A DNA stretch of 64,000 nt from Aeromonas sp. RU39B (GTDB lineage Bacteria > Pseudomonadota > Gammaproteobacteria > Enterobacterales > Aeromonadaceae), in contig NZ_FTMJ01000001.1 of assembly GCF_900156095.1 (NCBI RefSeq), forward strand, positions 1 to 64,000, read 5' to 3'. Under the pieces are notes generated by a model, which ran no database searches, was not told where the DNA came from, and saw only the letters and a program-made list of their open reading frames with translations. The translations under genes and the position numbers were made by a program. Below are positions 7,477 through 15,890 of this stretch, piece by piece (the first letter of the stretch is position 1; the number at the start of each line of letters is the position of its first letter).

Positions 7477-10400
7477 ATGTCCTTTTGGTCTCCCAATGCA
7501 GCAAGCGAGCCTTGGATGAAACGCGGCGCATACTGGATCAGTTTGCTGAACGTAAAGGAGAGAGGACCTGGGCGACAGTGATCACCCAAGATGGCCTCGA
7601 TACCTTGCGTAAATTGCTGCGTAAAACAGCCCGTCGCAACACTGCGGTCGCTTGCCACTGGCTCAAAAGCACTGGCCCGGAGCTTTGCTGGATTGTTGGC
7701 AATGCCCAACGCTTTAATGAACAAGGCTCAGTCCCCACCAACACGACCGGGCGCAATATCTTGCGCAGTCAGGATGAAAACCGATGGCATGCCGGTGAGG
7801 CCATGGCGCTGCTGGCAGCCATCGCCGGACTGTTTCATGACGTAGGTAAAGCCAACCGGCTCTTTCAAGACAAGCTCACGGGTAAACGCCACATCCTGAG
7901 TGAGCCACTACGCCATGAGTGGGTCTCGCTGCGTATCTTTGAGGCCTTTGTCGATGGTCGCGATGACAGAGAGTGGCTGACTTCGCTCTCTAACCTGACC
8001 CCAAGTGATGAAAAACCGGCATTAGCTGGCCTTGGCAAGCTGGCCGAAAGCAAGGCTCGGCCGATAGGTGCCAATCCCTTCCAAGGCTTGCCCCCCATCG
8101 CCCGAATCATCGGTTGGCTGATTGTTTCACACCACCGCTTACCGCAATTTGACACCCAACATGAGCAGGCTGTCGGCGTGCCTCCTCTGGATGCGTTAAC
8201 GATTGATTCTGGGCGCTTTGAGGCCAGCTGGAACTCCCCGCAATGCCGCGATCCAGAGTGGGATAAGGAGGCATGGTTACAGCTTTGGCGCTTCCCCAAT
8301 GGGACACCTCTGGCTAGCACAACGTGGTGCAGTAAGGCCAATCGTCTGGCGCAGCGGGCGTTACAGTGCCATTCCCTTTGGCAAAGGGAGGATTGGCTAT
8401 CTGACCGTTTAACCAGCCATCTGGCGCGCCTGTGCCTGATGCTGGCCGATCATGCCTACTCTGCTGGCAATGCGACCGAGAAGTGGCAAGACCGGAAATA
8501 CCAGGTCTATGCCAATACCGACCGCGATACGGGGAAGCTCAAGCAGTCGCTCGATGAGCACAATATCGGCGTCGGCCATAACGCCTATCTGCTTGCCAAG
8601 AATCTGCCAAAGCTGCGGCCACATCTACCGGCCATTACTCGTCATAAAGGCTTTAAACAGCGCAGCCAACAGAGTGCATTTCGCTGGCAGGACAAGGCAT
8701 TTGATCTGGCCAAAATGCTAGCTCATCGCTCTCAGTCGCAAGGTTTCTTTGGGGTCAATATGGCCTCGACCGGTTGCGGCAAAACCTTTGCCAATGCCCG
8801 CATCATGTACGGGCTGGCCGATGAAAAGCTCGGTTGCCGTTTTAGCGTGGCGCTGGGTCTTCGCACCCTGACCTTGCAAACCGGTGATGCCTTGAGAGCA
8901 CGATTGTCGCTCGATACCGATGATCTGGCGGTGTTGATCGGCTCGGCGGCAGTGCAGCAGTTGCATGAGCTACGCACCCGAGAAGCACGTTCCGAGCCCA
9001 AGAGTGGCTCCGAGTCGGCCGCGTCGCTAATCGATACCAATGTGCATGTGCACTACGACGGGGCCCTCGACGACGGCCCACTGCGTCGCTGGTTGAAGCA
9101 GTCATCAGCCTTGTATCAATTGGTCAGTGCCCCGGTGCTGGTGAGTACCATTGATCACCTGATCCCGGCGACAGAAGGCACTCGTGGCGGCAAGCAGATT
9201 GCCCCCATGCTGCGTCTGCTCACCTCGGATCTGGTGCTCGATGAGCCCGATGATTTTGGGCTGTCCGATCTGCCCGCCCTGTGTCGTCTGGTCAACTGGG
9301 CCGGGATGCTGGGTAGTCGGGTGTTACTCTCATCGGCCACGCTGCAGCCAGCCCTGATTAACGCCCTGTTTGCTGCCTATCAGGCAGGAAGGTTTCATTA
9401 CCACAAAGCCTGTGGCGAGCCGGGTGCCATGCCCCCGATTTGCTGCGCCTGGTTTGATGAGTTTGGTGTTGCCCAGCAAGAGCTGGCCGAACAGGCTGCC
9501 TTTAAGGAGTGTCACCAAGCATTTGTCACTGCACGACTGAGCAAGCTGGCTGAGCAGCCCTCTGTGCGCCGGGGGGCACTCTGGCCTGTGATCTCAAGCG
9601 GGAAAAGTAGCGATGAGGTGGTGCAAGCCATGGCGAGTGCGGTTCGTGATGGCATGCTTCAGCTACACAGCGAGCATCATGAACGTCACCCTGCAGGCAA
9701 GTGTATGTCGGTTGGTCTGGTGCGGATGGCCAATATCGATCCGCTGGTCGCAGTGGCTCAGCAGGTGCTGAGCCAGGAGCCTCCGCCCGATACTCGTATC
9801 CACTTCTGCATTTACCACAGCCATCATCCGCTGCTGGTGCGATCAGCGATGGAAAAGCGCCTCGATGCCCTACTCAGCCGCCATGACGACAACGCGTTTT
9901 GGTCACATTCCGAGGTGCAGCTGGCACTGGCGCAGCCCGAGACGCACCATCTGTTTGTCGTCTTTGCCTCTCCGGTGGCGGAAGTGGGTCGGGATCATGA
10001 CTATGACTGGGCCATTGCCGAGCCAAGTTCGATGCGCTCTCTGATCCAGTTGGCCGGCCGCATCCAGCGCCACCGCAAGAGGGTGCCCACACATCCAAAC
10101 CTCTTGATCCTCAATAAAAATATCAAAGCGTTGCGAGGCATAACGCCAGCCTATTGTCAGCCGGGGTTTGAATCGAATCACTTTCAACTCGATAACCCGG
10201 ACATGGGCGCCAGCCTGCCTTCTAGTTGTTACGAGTGGATCTCGGCATCACCAGCAATCCAGATGCCGCCCGGTATTAGCTTAAGTGGCCATTACGACCG
10301 GCTTGATGCATTGGAGCACGCTCATCTTCACGTCCGGCTGTTTGGCTACAGCAAGGGGAGCAAAAAATTGGATACGCCACCGGCGCAGCAGTGGTGGATG

Positions 10401-10799
10401 CATCCACCACTGGATTGGGCTGGCGAGATGCAGCGGCAAACGCGCTTTCGGGAGTCATGCCCCGACGAGTGCTTTGTACTCTATCAGGCCGATGACGATG
10501 AGCCGCTGCGCTTTCACCGGCTTGAAGAGCGTGGAGAGCCGGAGCTGGTGGAGGCAAGCTGCTTCGAGCGCCCGACTTTCACCCCCGCAAAGAGAGTGAC
10601 CCCTTGGCTGGACAACGAGCCAGAGCCTCTATTGGCCGTTTTGGGAGAGCAGCTGGAATGGGATGCCGCCAGACTATCGCGCACCTTTACCGAGATCCGC
10701 CTGCCAACCATCGGGCAGAGTTCCAAGCCTTGGCAATATGACCCGCTATTCGGGGTTTATCGGGAATTAAAGAAGAGTAACGAGGGATGCAATGAGTGA
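7473..10799 (+). CDS. cas3: Fused Cas2-Cas3 adaptation/interference nuclease-helicase (type I-F)
   Basis: This 1108-residue fusion is the hallmark of subtype I-F. Residues 1 to about 95 form a Cas2-like domain (MNVLLVSQCSKRALDETRRILDQ). A HD nuclease domain follows (GLFHDVGKANRLF near residue 121), then a superfamily 2 helicase with Walker A STGCGKTFANAR (about 434), Walker B LDEPDD (about 590) and motif VI AGRIQRHRKR. It degrades DNA marked by the Csy complex and also acts with Cas1 in spacer acquisition. All catalytic motifs look intact. It overlaps cas1 by 4 bases and csy1 by 8, implying translational coupling. Confidence 0.97.
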   Translation: MNVLLVSQCSKRALDETRRILDQFAERKGERTWATVITQDGLDTLRKLLRKTARRNTAVACHWLKSTGPELCWIVGNAQRFNEQGSVPTNTTGRNILRSQDENRWHAGEAMALLAAIAGLFHDVGKANRLFQDKLTGKRHILSEPLRHEWVSLRIFEAFVDGRDDREWLTSLSNLTPSDEKPALAGLGKLAESKARPIGANPFQGLPPIARIIGWLIVSHHRLPQFDTQHEQAVGVPPLDALTIDSGRFEASWNSPQCRDPEWDKEAWLQLWRFPNGTPLASTTWCSKANRLAQRALQCHSLWQREDWLSDRLTSHLARLCLMLADHAYSAGNATEKWQDRKYQVYANTDRDTGKLKQSLDEHNIGVGHNAYLLAKNLPKLRPHLPAITRHKGFKQRSQQSAFRWQDKAFDLAKMLAHRSQSQGFFGVNMASTGCGKTFANARIMYGLADEKLGCRFSVALGLRTLTLQTGDALRARLSLDTDDLAVLIGSAAVQQLHELRTREARSEPKSGSESAASLIDTNVHVHYDGALDDGPLRRWLKQSSALYQLVSAPVLVSTIDHLIPATEGTRGGKQIAPMLRLLTSDLVLDEPDDFGLSDLPALCRLVNWAGMLGSRVLLSSATLQPALINALFAAYQAGRFHYHKACGEPGAMPPICCAWFDEFGVAQQELAEQAAFKECHQAFVTARLSKLAEQPSVRRGALWPVISSGKSSDEVVQAMASAVRDGMLQLHSEHHERHPAGKCMSVGLVRMANIDPLVAVAQQVLSQEPPPDTRIHFCIYHSHHPLLVRSAMEKRLDALLSRHDDNAFWSHSEVQLALAQPETHHLFVVFASPVAEVGRDHDYDWAIAEPSSMRSLIQLAGRIQRHRKRVPTHPNLLILNKNIKALRGITPAYCQPGFESNHFQLDNPDMGASLPSSCYEWISASPAIQMPPGISLSGHYDRLDALEHAHLHVRLFGYSKGSKKLDTPPAQQWWMHPPLDWAGEMQRQTRFRESCPDECFVLYQADDDEPLRFHRLEERGEPELVEASCFERPTFTPAKRVTPWLDNEPEPLLAVLGEQLEWDAARLSRTFTEIRLPTIGQSSKPWQYDPLFGVYRELKKSNEGCNE

Positions 10800-11985
10800 A
10801 ACAACACTGTCATCGGCCATCGATGACTATATCTCGGCAAGGCAGGAGGCCAAGCCAGGAAAATGGCCTACTAAAGCGGATTGGCTTGATGAGGCCACCA
10901 AGAGAGCATGGCAAATAACATGGGTGACTCACGCTCCGAAATACACTCATGCTGATTCTAAAAGTTCCGGGTATTTGGTGGCGGGAATAAGCAGTTCTCA
11001 GTATGTGTCAACGGCCGCTTTGGCCGTATGTACTGCAGATTTTATTGGTAATTCAGCAACTCATGATGTTGCAAATTTCCTGCTTCTCAAAGGAGATGGC
11101 CATCGCCTAATGGATTACCTTCTTGAGGGAAATGGTGAACCGTTAAAAGTTTTCTCTCGAAGCACAGAGCAATTGCATAGCTGGATTGATGGGTTATCTA
11201 ACTCATTAAAAAGTAATGAAGTTGTTACCCACGCCTTGGCCAAGCAGACCTATTTCCCCGCCGATAGTGGGTATCACCTGCTGAGCCCTCTCTTTGCCAG
11301 CTCGCTGTGTCACGCCTTGTATCAACGCATTGAGCAAGCCCGCTTCGGGGATGAGGCGAAAGCTGCGCGCGATGCTCGCCGTAAAAACGAGCATTTTGAG
11401 GTGGCCATCGTGGACTTTCCCCATCTGGCGGAGCAGCACTTTGGTGGAGCCAACCAGCAGAATGTTTCCCTGTTAAATAGCAAACGTAATGGTCGTGCCT
11501 ATCTGTTGAGCTGCCAACCTCCGGCATGGCAAGACCGCCTCACTGCGCCTGAAAGCGAAGAGCACTTCTGGAAACGCTACGAGCATCGGGTAGCAGCCAC
11601 CCTGCGTGAGCTGGGGCGTTTTCTCAAATCGGTGCAGCAGGCAGACAACAACGATGCCATCAAGCAGCGCCGCGCCGGACTGGTGGACGATTTGATGGGG
11701 GCGCTACTGAGCTACGCTGCTGAGCTGCGCTCCTTGCCCTCGGGCTGGAGCCGCGAGACGGCAGAGCCGATGAGCGAGGTGTTTTGTTGCTGGCTTGATC
11801 CCGTGAATGACCAAGCACTCTCTGATGAGCAGGCCAACCGCATAGGTCTGGAATTTGGACGCTGGCTCAACAAGCGGCTGCAAAAGCAGTTGGCCCATAT
11901 CGGTGATGCCGAGTGGCATGTTTGGCGCCGCATGTTGGCGCGTCAACTGCGCTTGCTGAAACAGGATCTGGAGCAATGGGCATGA
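10792..11985 (+). CDS. csy1: Csy1 (Cas8f), large subunit of the I-F surveillance complex
   Basis: Csy1 (397 residues) recognises the CC/GG PAM and, with Csy2, caps the 5' handle of the crRNA. Typical features are AKQTYFPADSGYHLLSPLFASSL, EARFGDEAKAARDARRKNEH-like sequence and the C-terminal region with LNKRLQKQL. It is shorter than the 434-residue Pseudomonas protein. Roughly the first 430 bases (10795-11225) are much richer in A+T, with codons such as AAA, TTA and GAT, whereas the rest matches the GC-rich neighbours. This suggests allelic replacement of the N-terminal part. It overlaps cas3 by 8 bases and csy2 by 4. Confidence 0.95.
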   Translation: MSETTLSSAIDDYISARQEAKPGKWPTKADWLDEATKRAWQITWVTHAPKYTHADSKSSGYLVAGISSSQYVSTAALAVCTADFIGNSATHDVANFLLLKGDGHRLMDYLLEGNGEPLKVFSRSTEQLHSWIDGLSNSLKSNEVVTHALAKQTYFPADSGYHLLSPLFASSLCHALYQRIEQARFGDEAKAARDARRKNEHFEVAIVDFPHLAEQHFGGANQQNVSLLNSKRNGRAYLLSCQPPAWQDRLTAPESEEHFWKRYEHRVAATLRELGRFLKSVQQADNNDAIKQRRAGLVDDLMGALLSYAAELRSLPSGWSRETAEPMSEVFCCWLDPVNDQALSDEQANRIGLEFGRWLNKRLQKQLAHIGDAEWHVWRRMLARQLRLLKQDLEQWA

Positions 11986-12941
11986 AATCGACTCTGTTAC
12001 TTCGCCACCTTAGCGTGGAAAACGCCAATGCCATCAGCGGCCTAACCTACGGTTTTCCTGCCATCAGCCATTTTCTCGGCTTTACTCATGCCTTGTCGCG
12101 CCGGCTCGAGCAGGCTTACGGGCTGACGCTCGGGGGCTGCGCCGTCATCGCCCATCACACCGAGCTACAGAGCCAGCCGCTTGGCAATCGCCGTGAGCAG
12201 GTTTTCGCACTAACCCGCAATCCCTTGACCAAAGAGGGAAAGACAGCCCCCTTTAATGAAGAGGGGCGTGTTCACCTTGATATCAGCCTGCTGATTGAGT
12301 GCAACTTTGATGCTGACCGGTTGCCCAAAGGGGAATCGCTAGATCTGCGTATCCACGAATTGCACGCCTGGTTTGAGCGTATCGTGCCGTCCCTGCGTCT
12401 GGCCGGAGGCACCATCACTCGTCTTGGTCAGGTGCAGTGGCGTGAGCATTACGAAGAGCGCGAGCGGCGCCGCTTGTGCATGAGCCTGTTGCCGGGCTTT
12501 GCCCTGGTCTGCCGCCACGACCTATTGACGGCTCATCATCAACAGCAACTGAGCGAAGAGCCAGACGCTGAACTACTCGACAGCCTGCTCGATTTTGTCA
12601 CTCTGTGCCATCAGTCGCAGCAAGATGAAGCTGGGGCTGTGAGTTGGCAACCACTGGACAAGCCTGCGCCCGGCTATCTGGTGCCACTGGCCGTAGGCTA
12701 TCAAGGCATCTCCCCCCTCCACGAACCGGGCTCGATTCCCAGCAGCCGAGATCAGACAACGCCTTTTCGGTTTGTGGAGTCTATCTACACCGTAGGGCAG
12801 TGGGTCAGTCTGCATCGTGTTCAGAATCTCGACACCCTGTTATGGCGCTATCGCTATCAGGAACCCTATTACCTCTGTGAAAACCACTACATCGCACCTT
12901 CTCTGAGTGTTGAAGAAGACGATGAAGAATTTATCAGCTAA
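11982..12941 (+). CDS. csy2: Csy2 (Cas5f) subunit of the I-F surveillance complex
   Basis: Csy2 (319 residues) is the Cas5-type RAMP protein that binds the crRNA 5' handle and partners Csy1. It opens with [20 protein letters not shown] and [22 protein letters not shown], the standard Csy2 N-terminus, and includes [20 protein letters not shown] and [15 protein letters not shown] toward the C-terminus. I chose ATG 11982, which overlaps the csy1 stop as ATGA and has GGAG (11970-11973) eight bases upstream. ATG 11976 would add two residues with poor spacing. Confidence 0.95.
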   Translation: MKSTLLLRHLSVENANAISGLTYGFPAISHFLGFTHALSRRLEQAYGLTLGGCAVIAHHTELQSQPLGNRREQVFALTRNPLTKEGKTAPFNEEGRVHLDISLLIECNFDADRLPKGESLDLRIHELHAWFERIVPSLRLAGGTITRLGQVQWREHYEERERRRLCMSLLPGFALVCRHDLLTAHHQQQLSEEPDAELLDSLLDFVTLCHQSQQDEAGAVSWQPLDKPAPGYLVPLAVGYQGISPLHEPGSIPSSRDQTTPFRFVESIYTVGQWVSLHRVQNLDTLLWRYRYQEPYYLCENHYIAPSLSVEEDDEEFIS

Positions 12942-12966
12942 TCACTGGAAGATAAGGAATCACATC

Positions 12967-13998
12967 ATGGCAAAAGCAATGATCAAGACCGCCTCCGTTC
13001 TGGCCTTCGAGCGCAAGCTTGCTAATTCAGACGCCCAGCTTTACGCCGGTAACTGGCAAGAGCGGGATAATCCCGGCGCTTGGCATCCGATATCTCTGCA
13101 AGAGAAAGCAGTGCGCGGCACTATCTCCAACCGCCTGAAAAAAGCGACCGCCGATGACCCCGCCAAGCTCGATAACGAGATCCAGAAACCCAATCCGCAG
13201 CGGGTGGATGTGGCGACGCTGCCCTTTGATGCCGACACCTTGCGAGTCGGTTTTACTCTGCGTGTGCTGGGCAACCTGGCGCAGCCCTCAGCCTGTAATG
13301 ATCAGGATTATCAGGCTGTGCTCGGTGAGAAGATTGGTGATTATGTGCGCGAGCACCAGTTTCACGAGTTGGCGGCCCGCTATGCCGAGAACCTGGCCAA
13401 TGGTCGTTTCCTCTGGCGCAACCGGGTCGGGGCCGAAGCGGTGGAAGTGCGTATTAGCCGTCTGGAGCAGGGCTCGGCAAAGCAGAGCTGGGTCTTTGAT
13501 GCGCTGGGTTTCAACCTGCGCACCTTTACCAAGCCGCAAGGGCCACTGGCTGAACTCAGTGAAGTGATCCGTCAGGGGCTGCTTGGCAGCGACTTTGCAC
13601 TGTTAAAGGTCGAGGCATTTGTCCGTCTTGGCGCTGGCCAGGAGGTATTTCCTTCTCAGGAGCTGGTGCTGGATCAAAGTGGTGGCAAAGAGGGGAAAAA
13701 GAGCAAATATCTCTATCAAGTCAATGGCATCGCGGCGATGCACTCCCAAAAGATTGGCAACGCTTTGCGTACCATCGATACCTGGTACCCGGGGGCAGAG
13801 GAACTCGGGCCCATCGCGGTAGAGCCCTATGGCTCGGTCACCAGCCGCGGTACCGCATATCGCCAGCCCAAAGAGAAACTCGACTTCTATAACCTGCTTG
13901 ATGGCTGGATGCTCAAAGATAATTTGCCCGCCGTGGAGCAGCAGCACTATGTGATGGCGACCCTGGTGCGGGGCGGTGTCTTCGGCGAGGCCGACTAA
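12967..13998 (+). CDS. csy3: Csy3 (Cas7f) backbone subunit
   Basis: Csy3 (343 residues; about 342 in Pseudomonas) polymerises as six copies along the spacer part of the crRNA. Recognisable stretches are [23 protein letters not shown] at the N-terminus, [19 protein letters not shown] in the middle, and [24 protein letters not shown] and [16 protein letters not shown] at the end. ATG 12967 has AAGGAA (12954-12959) seven bases upstream. The in-frame extension back to 12907 overlaps csy2 and is not Csy3-like. This subunit should be in highest demand, and its own good ribosome-binding site fits that. Confidence 0.96.
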   Translation: MAKAMIKTASVLAFERKLANSDAQLYAGNWQERDNPGAWHPISLQEKAVRGTISNRLKKATADDPAKLDNEIQKPNPQRVDVATLPFDADTLRVGFTLRVLGNLAQPSACNDQDYQAVLGEKIGDYVREHQFHELAARYAENLANGRFLWRNRVGAEAVEVRISRLEQGSAKQSWVFDALGFNLRTFTKPQGPLAELSEVIRQGLLGSDFALLKVEAFVRLGAGQEVFPSQELVLDQSGGKEGKKSKYLYQVNGIAAMHSQKIGNALRTIDTWYPGAEELGPIAVEPYGSVTSRGTAYRQPKEKLDFYNLLDGWMLKDNLPAVEQQHYVMATLVRGGVFGEAD

Positions 13999-14007
13999 GG
14001 AGCCCCT

Positions 14008-14559
14008 ATGGATCACTACCTCGACATTCGGGTGCTGCCCGACCCCGAGTTTGGTCAGGTGGAGCTACTCAATGCCCTCTATGCCAAGCTGCATCGGGTG
14101 CTCCCCACCCTGACGCAAGGGCGGGTGGGCGTCAGCTTCCCCTGCCATAAACGCACTCTTGGCGAGTGCCTGCGTTTGCATGGCGCTTTAGCCGAACTGC
14201 TTCACCTCACCGAGGCGAACTGGTTGCAAGGGATGCGGGACTATATCCATCTTGGCGAACCGACTCAGGTTCCCCAACGTGTCAGTTATCGCGTGGTAAG
14301 AAGGGTGCAGGCCAAGAGTGCTCACAACAAGCGCCGCCGCTCGATAGCCAAAGGTTGGTTGAGCGAAGAGGAGGCGCTGGCTCGCATCCCCGACACTCAA
14401 CAGAAGGCAATCACCCTGCCTTATGCCGAGATGCATAGCCTCTCAACCGCAAGCCGGATGCGCCTCTATATCGAGCACGGCCCTTTGCTCGATAAACCGG
14501 TCGCTGGGACATTCAACGCCTACGGATTAAGCGCGACGGCAACTATCCCCTGGTTCTGA
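14008..14559 (+). CDS. csy4: Csy4 (Cas6f) crRNA-processing endoribonuclease
   Basis: Csy4 (183 residues; 187 in Pseudomonas) cuts the pre-crRNA 3' of each repeat hairpin and stays bound to it. The N-terminus MDHYLDIRVLPDPEF is nearly that of P. aeruginosa, with the catalytic His at position 29 (KLHRV). RVGVSFP, RVQAKS, an Arg-rich helix (NKRRRSIAKGW) that binds the hairpin groove, IPDTQ, LSTAS with the likely active-site Ser, HGPL and the ending YGLSATATIPWF are all present. AAGGAG precedes ATG 14008. It is the last cas gene, and the array leader begins at once. Confidence 0.96.
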   Translation: MDHYLDIRVLPDPEFGQVELLNALYAKLHRVLPTLTQGRVGVSFPCHKRTLGECLRLHGALAELLHLTEANWLQGMRDYIHLGEPTQVPQRVSYRVVRRVQAKSAHNKRRRSIAKGWLSEEEALARIPDTQQKAITLPYAEMHSLSTASRMRLYIEHGPLLDKPVAGTFNAYGLSATATIPWF

Positions 14560-14689
14560 CCCTATTTTTCAGGGCGTAGCTAACTCATTGATTTTATGAT
14601 GGGCTCTACGCCCTCTTTTCCAATTGGGGTTAACCGAGAAATCAGGGTAAGCTCTTTAACAATCAGATAGATAGCGATAGTATGTAACA
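14560..14689 (+). promoter_or_regulatory. CRISPR leader
   Basis: These 130 bases between csy4 and the first repeat are AT-richer than their surroundings and are the side where new spacers enter. They contain a hairpin (AGGGCGTAG 14571-14579 with CTACGCCCT 14606-14614, followed by CTTTTCC), which may end the cas transcript, and an exact IHF consensus in its loop. TTTAACAATCAGATAGATAGCGATAG just before the array is AT-rich and may hold the array promoter, but no clear -35/-10 pair is visible. Confidence 0.85.
14581..14593 (-). promoter_or_regulatory. Consensus IHF binding site in the CRISPR leader
   Basis: TAACTCATTGATT is an exact match to the reverse complement of the IHF consensus WATCAANNNNTTR. 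It ends 96 bases before the first repeat. IHF bends leader DNA for Cas1 integration in type I-E and I-F systems, where I-F leaders can carry a distal as well as a proximal site. I found no comparably good proximal site. Confidence 0.65.
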
Positions 14690-15858
14690 CCTCGCTGCCG
14701 CACAGGCAGCTCAGAAACTGTGCATCGTGCTCGACACCCTGAGCCGGTTCCTCGCTGCCGCACAGGCAGCTCAGAAAACTGCTGCCTTTGCTTGTACGCA
14801 CAGGCTTCTCCTCGCTGCCGCACAGGCAGCTCAGAAAATGACACAAGCTGACGCAAAGACACCCGCAAACCTCGCTGCCGCACAGGCAGCTCAGAAAATC
14901 CCGAGCCGCAGCTCGGGGTGGTTTCGCTACCTCGCTGCCGCACAGGCAGCTCAGAAAAAGCCGCCTTTGAGCATCAGCGCCTTGCACAGGCCTCGCTGCC
15001 GCACAGGCAGCTCAGAAAACGCTCAACCTTGGTCGGTGGTTCCTGTACCCCCTCGCTGCCGCACAGGCAGCTCAGAAAATAGAGCGGGACAACGTAGTGG
15101 AACGCATAGCCCTCGCTGCCGCACAGGCAGCTCAGAAACGCCCCGTCCGTAATGTGGCCCTCGTAAAAGGCCTCGCTGCCGCACAGGCAGCTCAGAAAGG
15201 CAGCGTTAGTGGCAAGTGTGACTTCAAGGCCCTCGCTGCCGCACAGGCAGCTCAGAAATGTCCGGCACCCTAAGCATCGACATGGGGGCCCCTCGCTGCC
15301 GCACAGGCAGCTCAGAAAACGGAGGAGCAGCACCTGATGCTGGTGGTGCCCCTCGCTGCCGCACAGGCAGCTCAGAAATGAATGGTGGGGGAGAAAGTCG
15401 GCGCCGTGTTCCTCGCTGCCGCACAGGCAGCTCAGAAAGCCAGAAGGGGCTTGCCGGCATGGGTCTTGGCCCTCGCTGCCGCACAGGCAGCTCAGAAAAC
15501 GCGGTCAAAGCTGGCCGGCTGGGTGGTGTTCCTCGCTGCCGCACAGGCAGCTCAGAAATTGGCCACGCGAGCTTCGAGGGTCTTGATGGCCCTCGCTGCC
15601 GCACAGGCAGCTCAGAAAGACCAACCGGCCAGCACCGGCACCACCGAAATCCTCGCTGCCGCACAGGCAGCTCAGAAAGTCCACGGGCAGGCGTAATTCA
15701 AAGCCCATGACCTCGCTGCCGCACAGGCAGCTCAGAAATGATCAAGGAGACGTGGTGGCAGTATTACACCCCTCGCTGCCGCACAGGCAGCTCAGAAACG
15801 CACGCTGTGCAGACAATCTGGAGCCCTTGGCCTCGCTGCCGCACAGGCAGCTCAGAAA

Positions 15859-15890
15859 GGAAACTTGAGCATCCCAGGCACGTTCTCGAC
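15859..15890 (+). repeat. CRISPR spacer 20, identical to spacer 78
   Basis: This 32-base spacer starts GGAAACTTGAGC and ends CACGTTCTCGAC. It recurs without change at 19339-19370, 58 repeat units further from the leader. The intervening spacers I compared are not duplicated, so this is not a block duplication. Confidence 0.98.
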
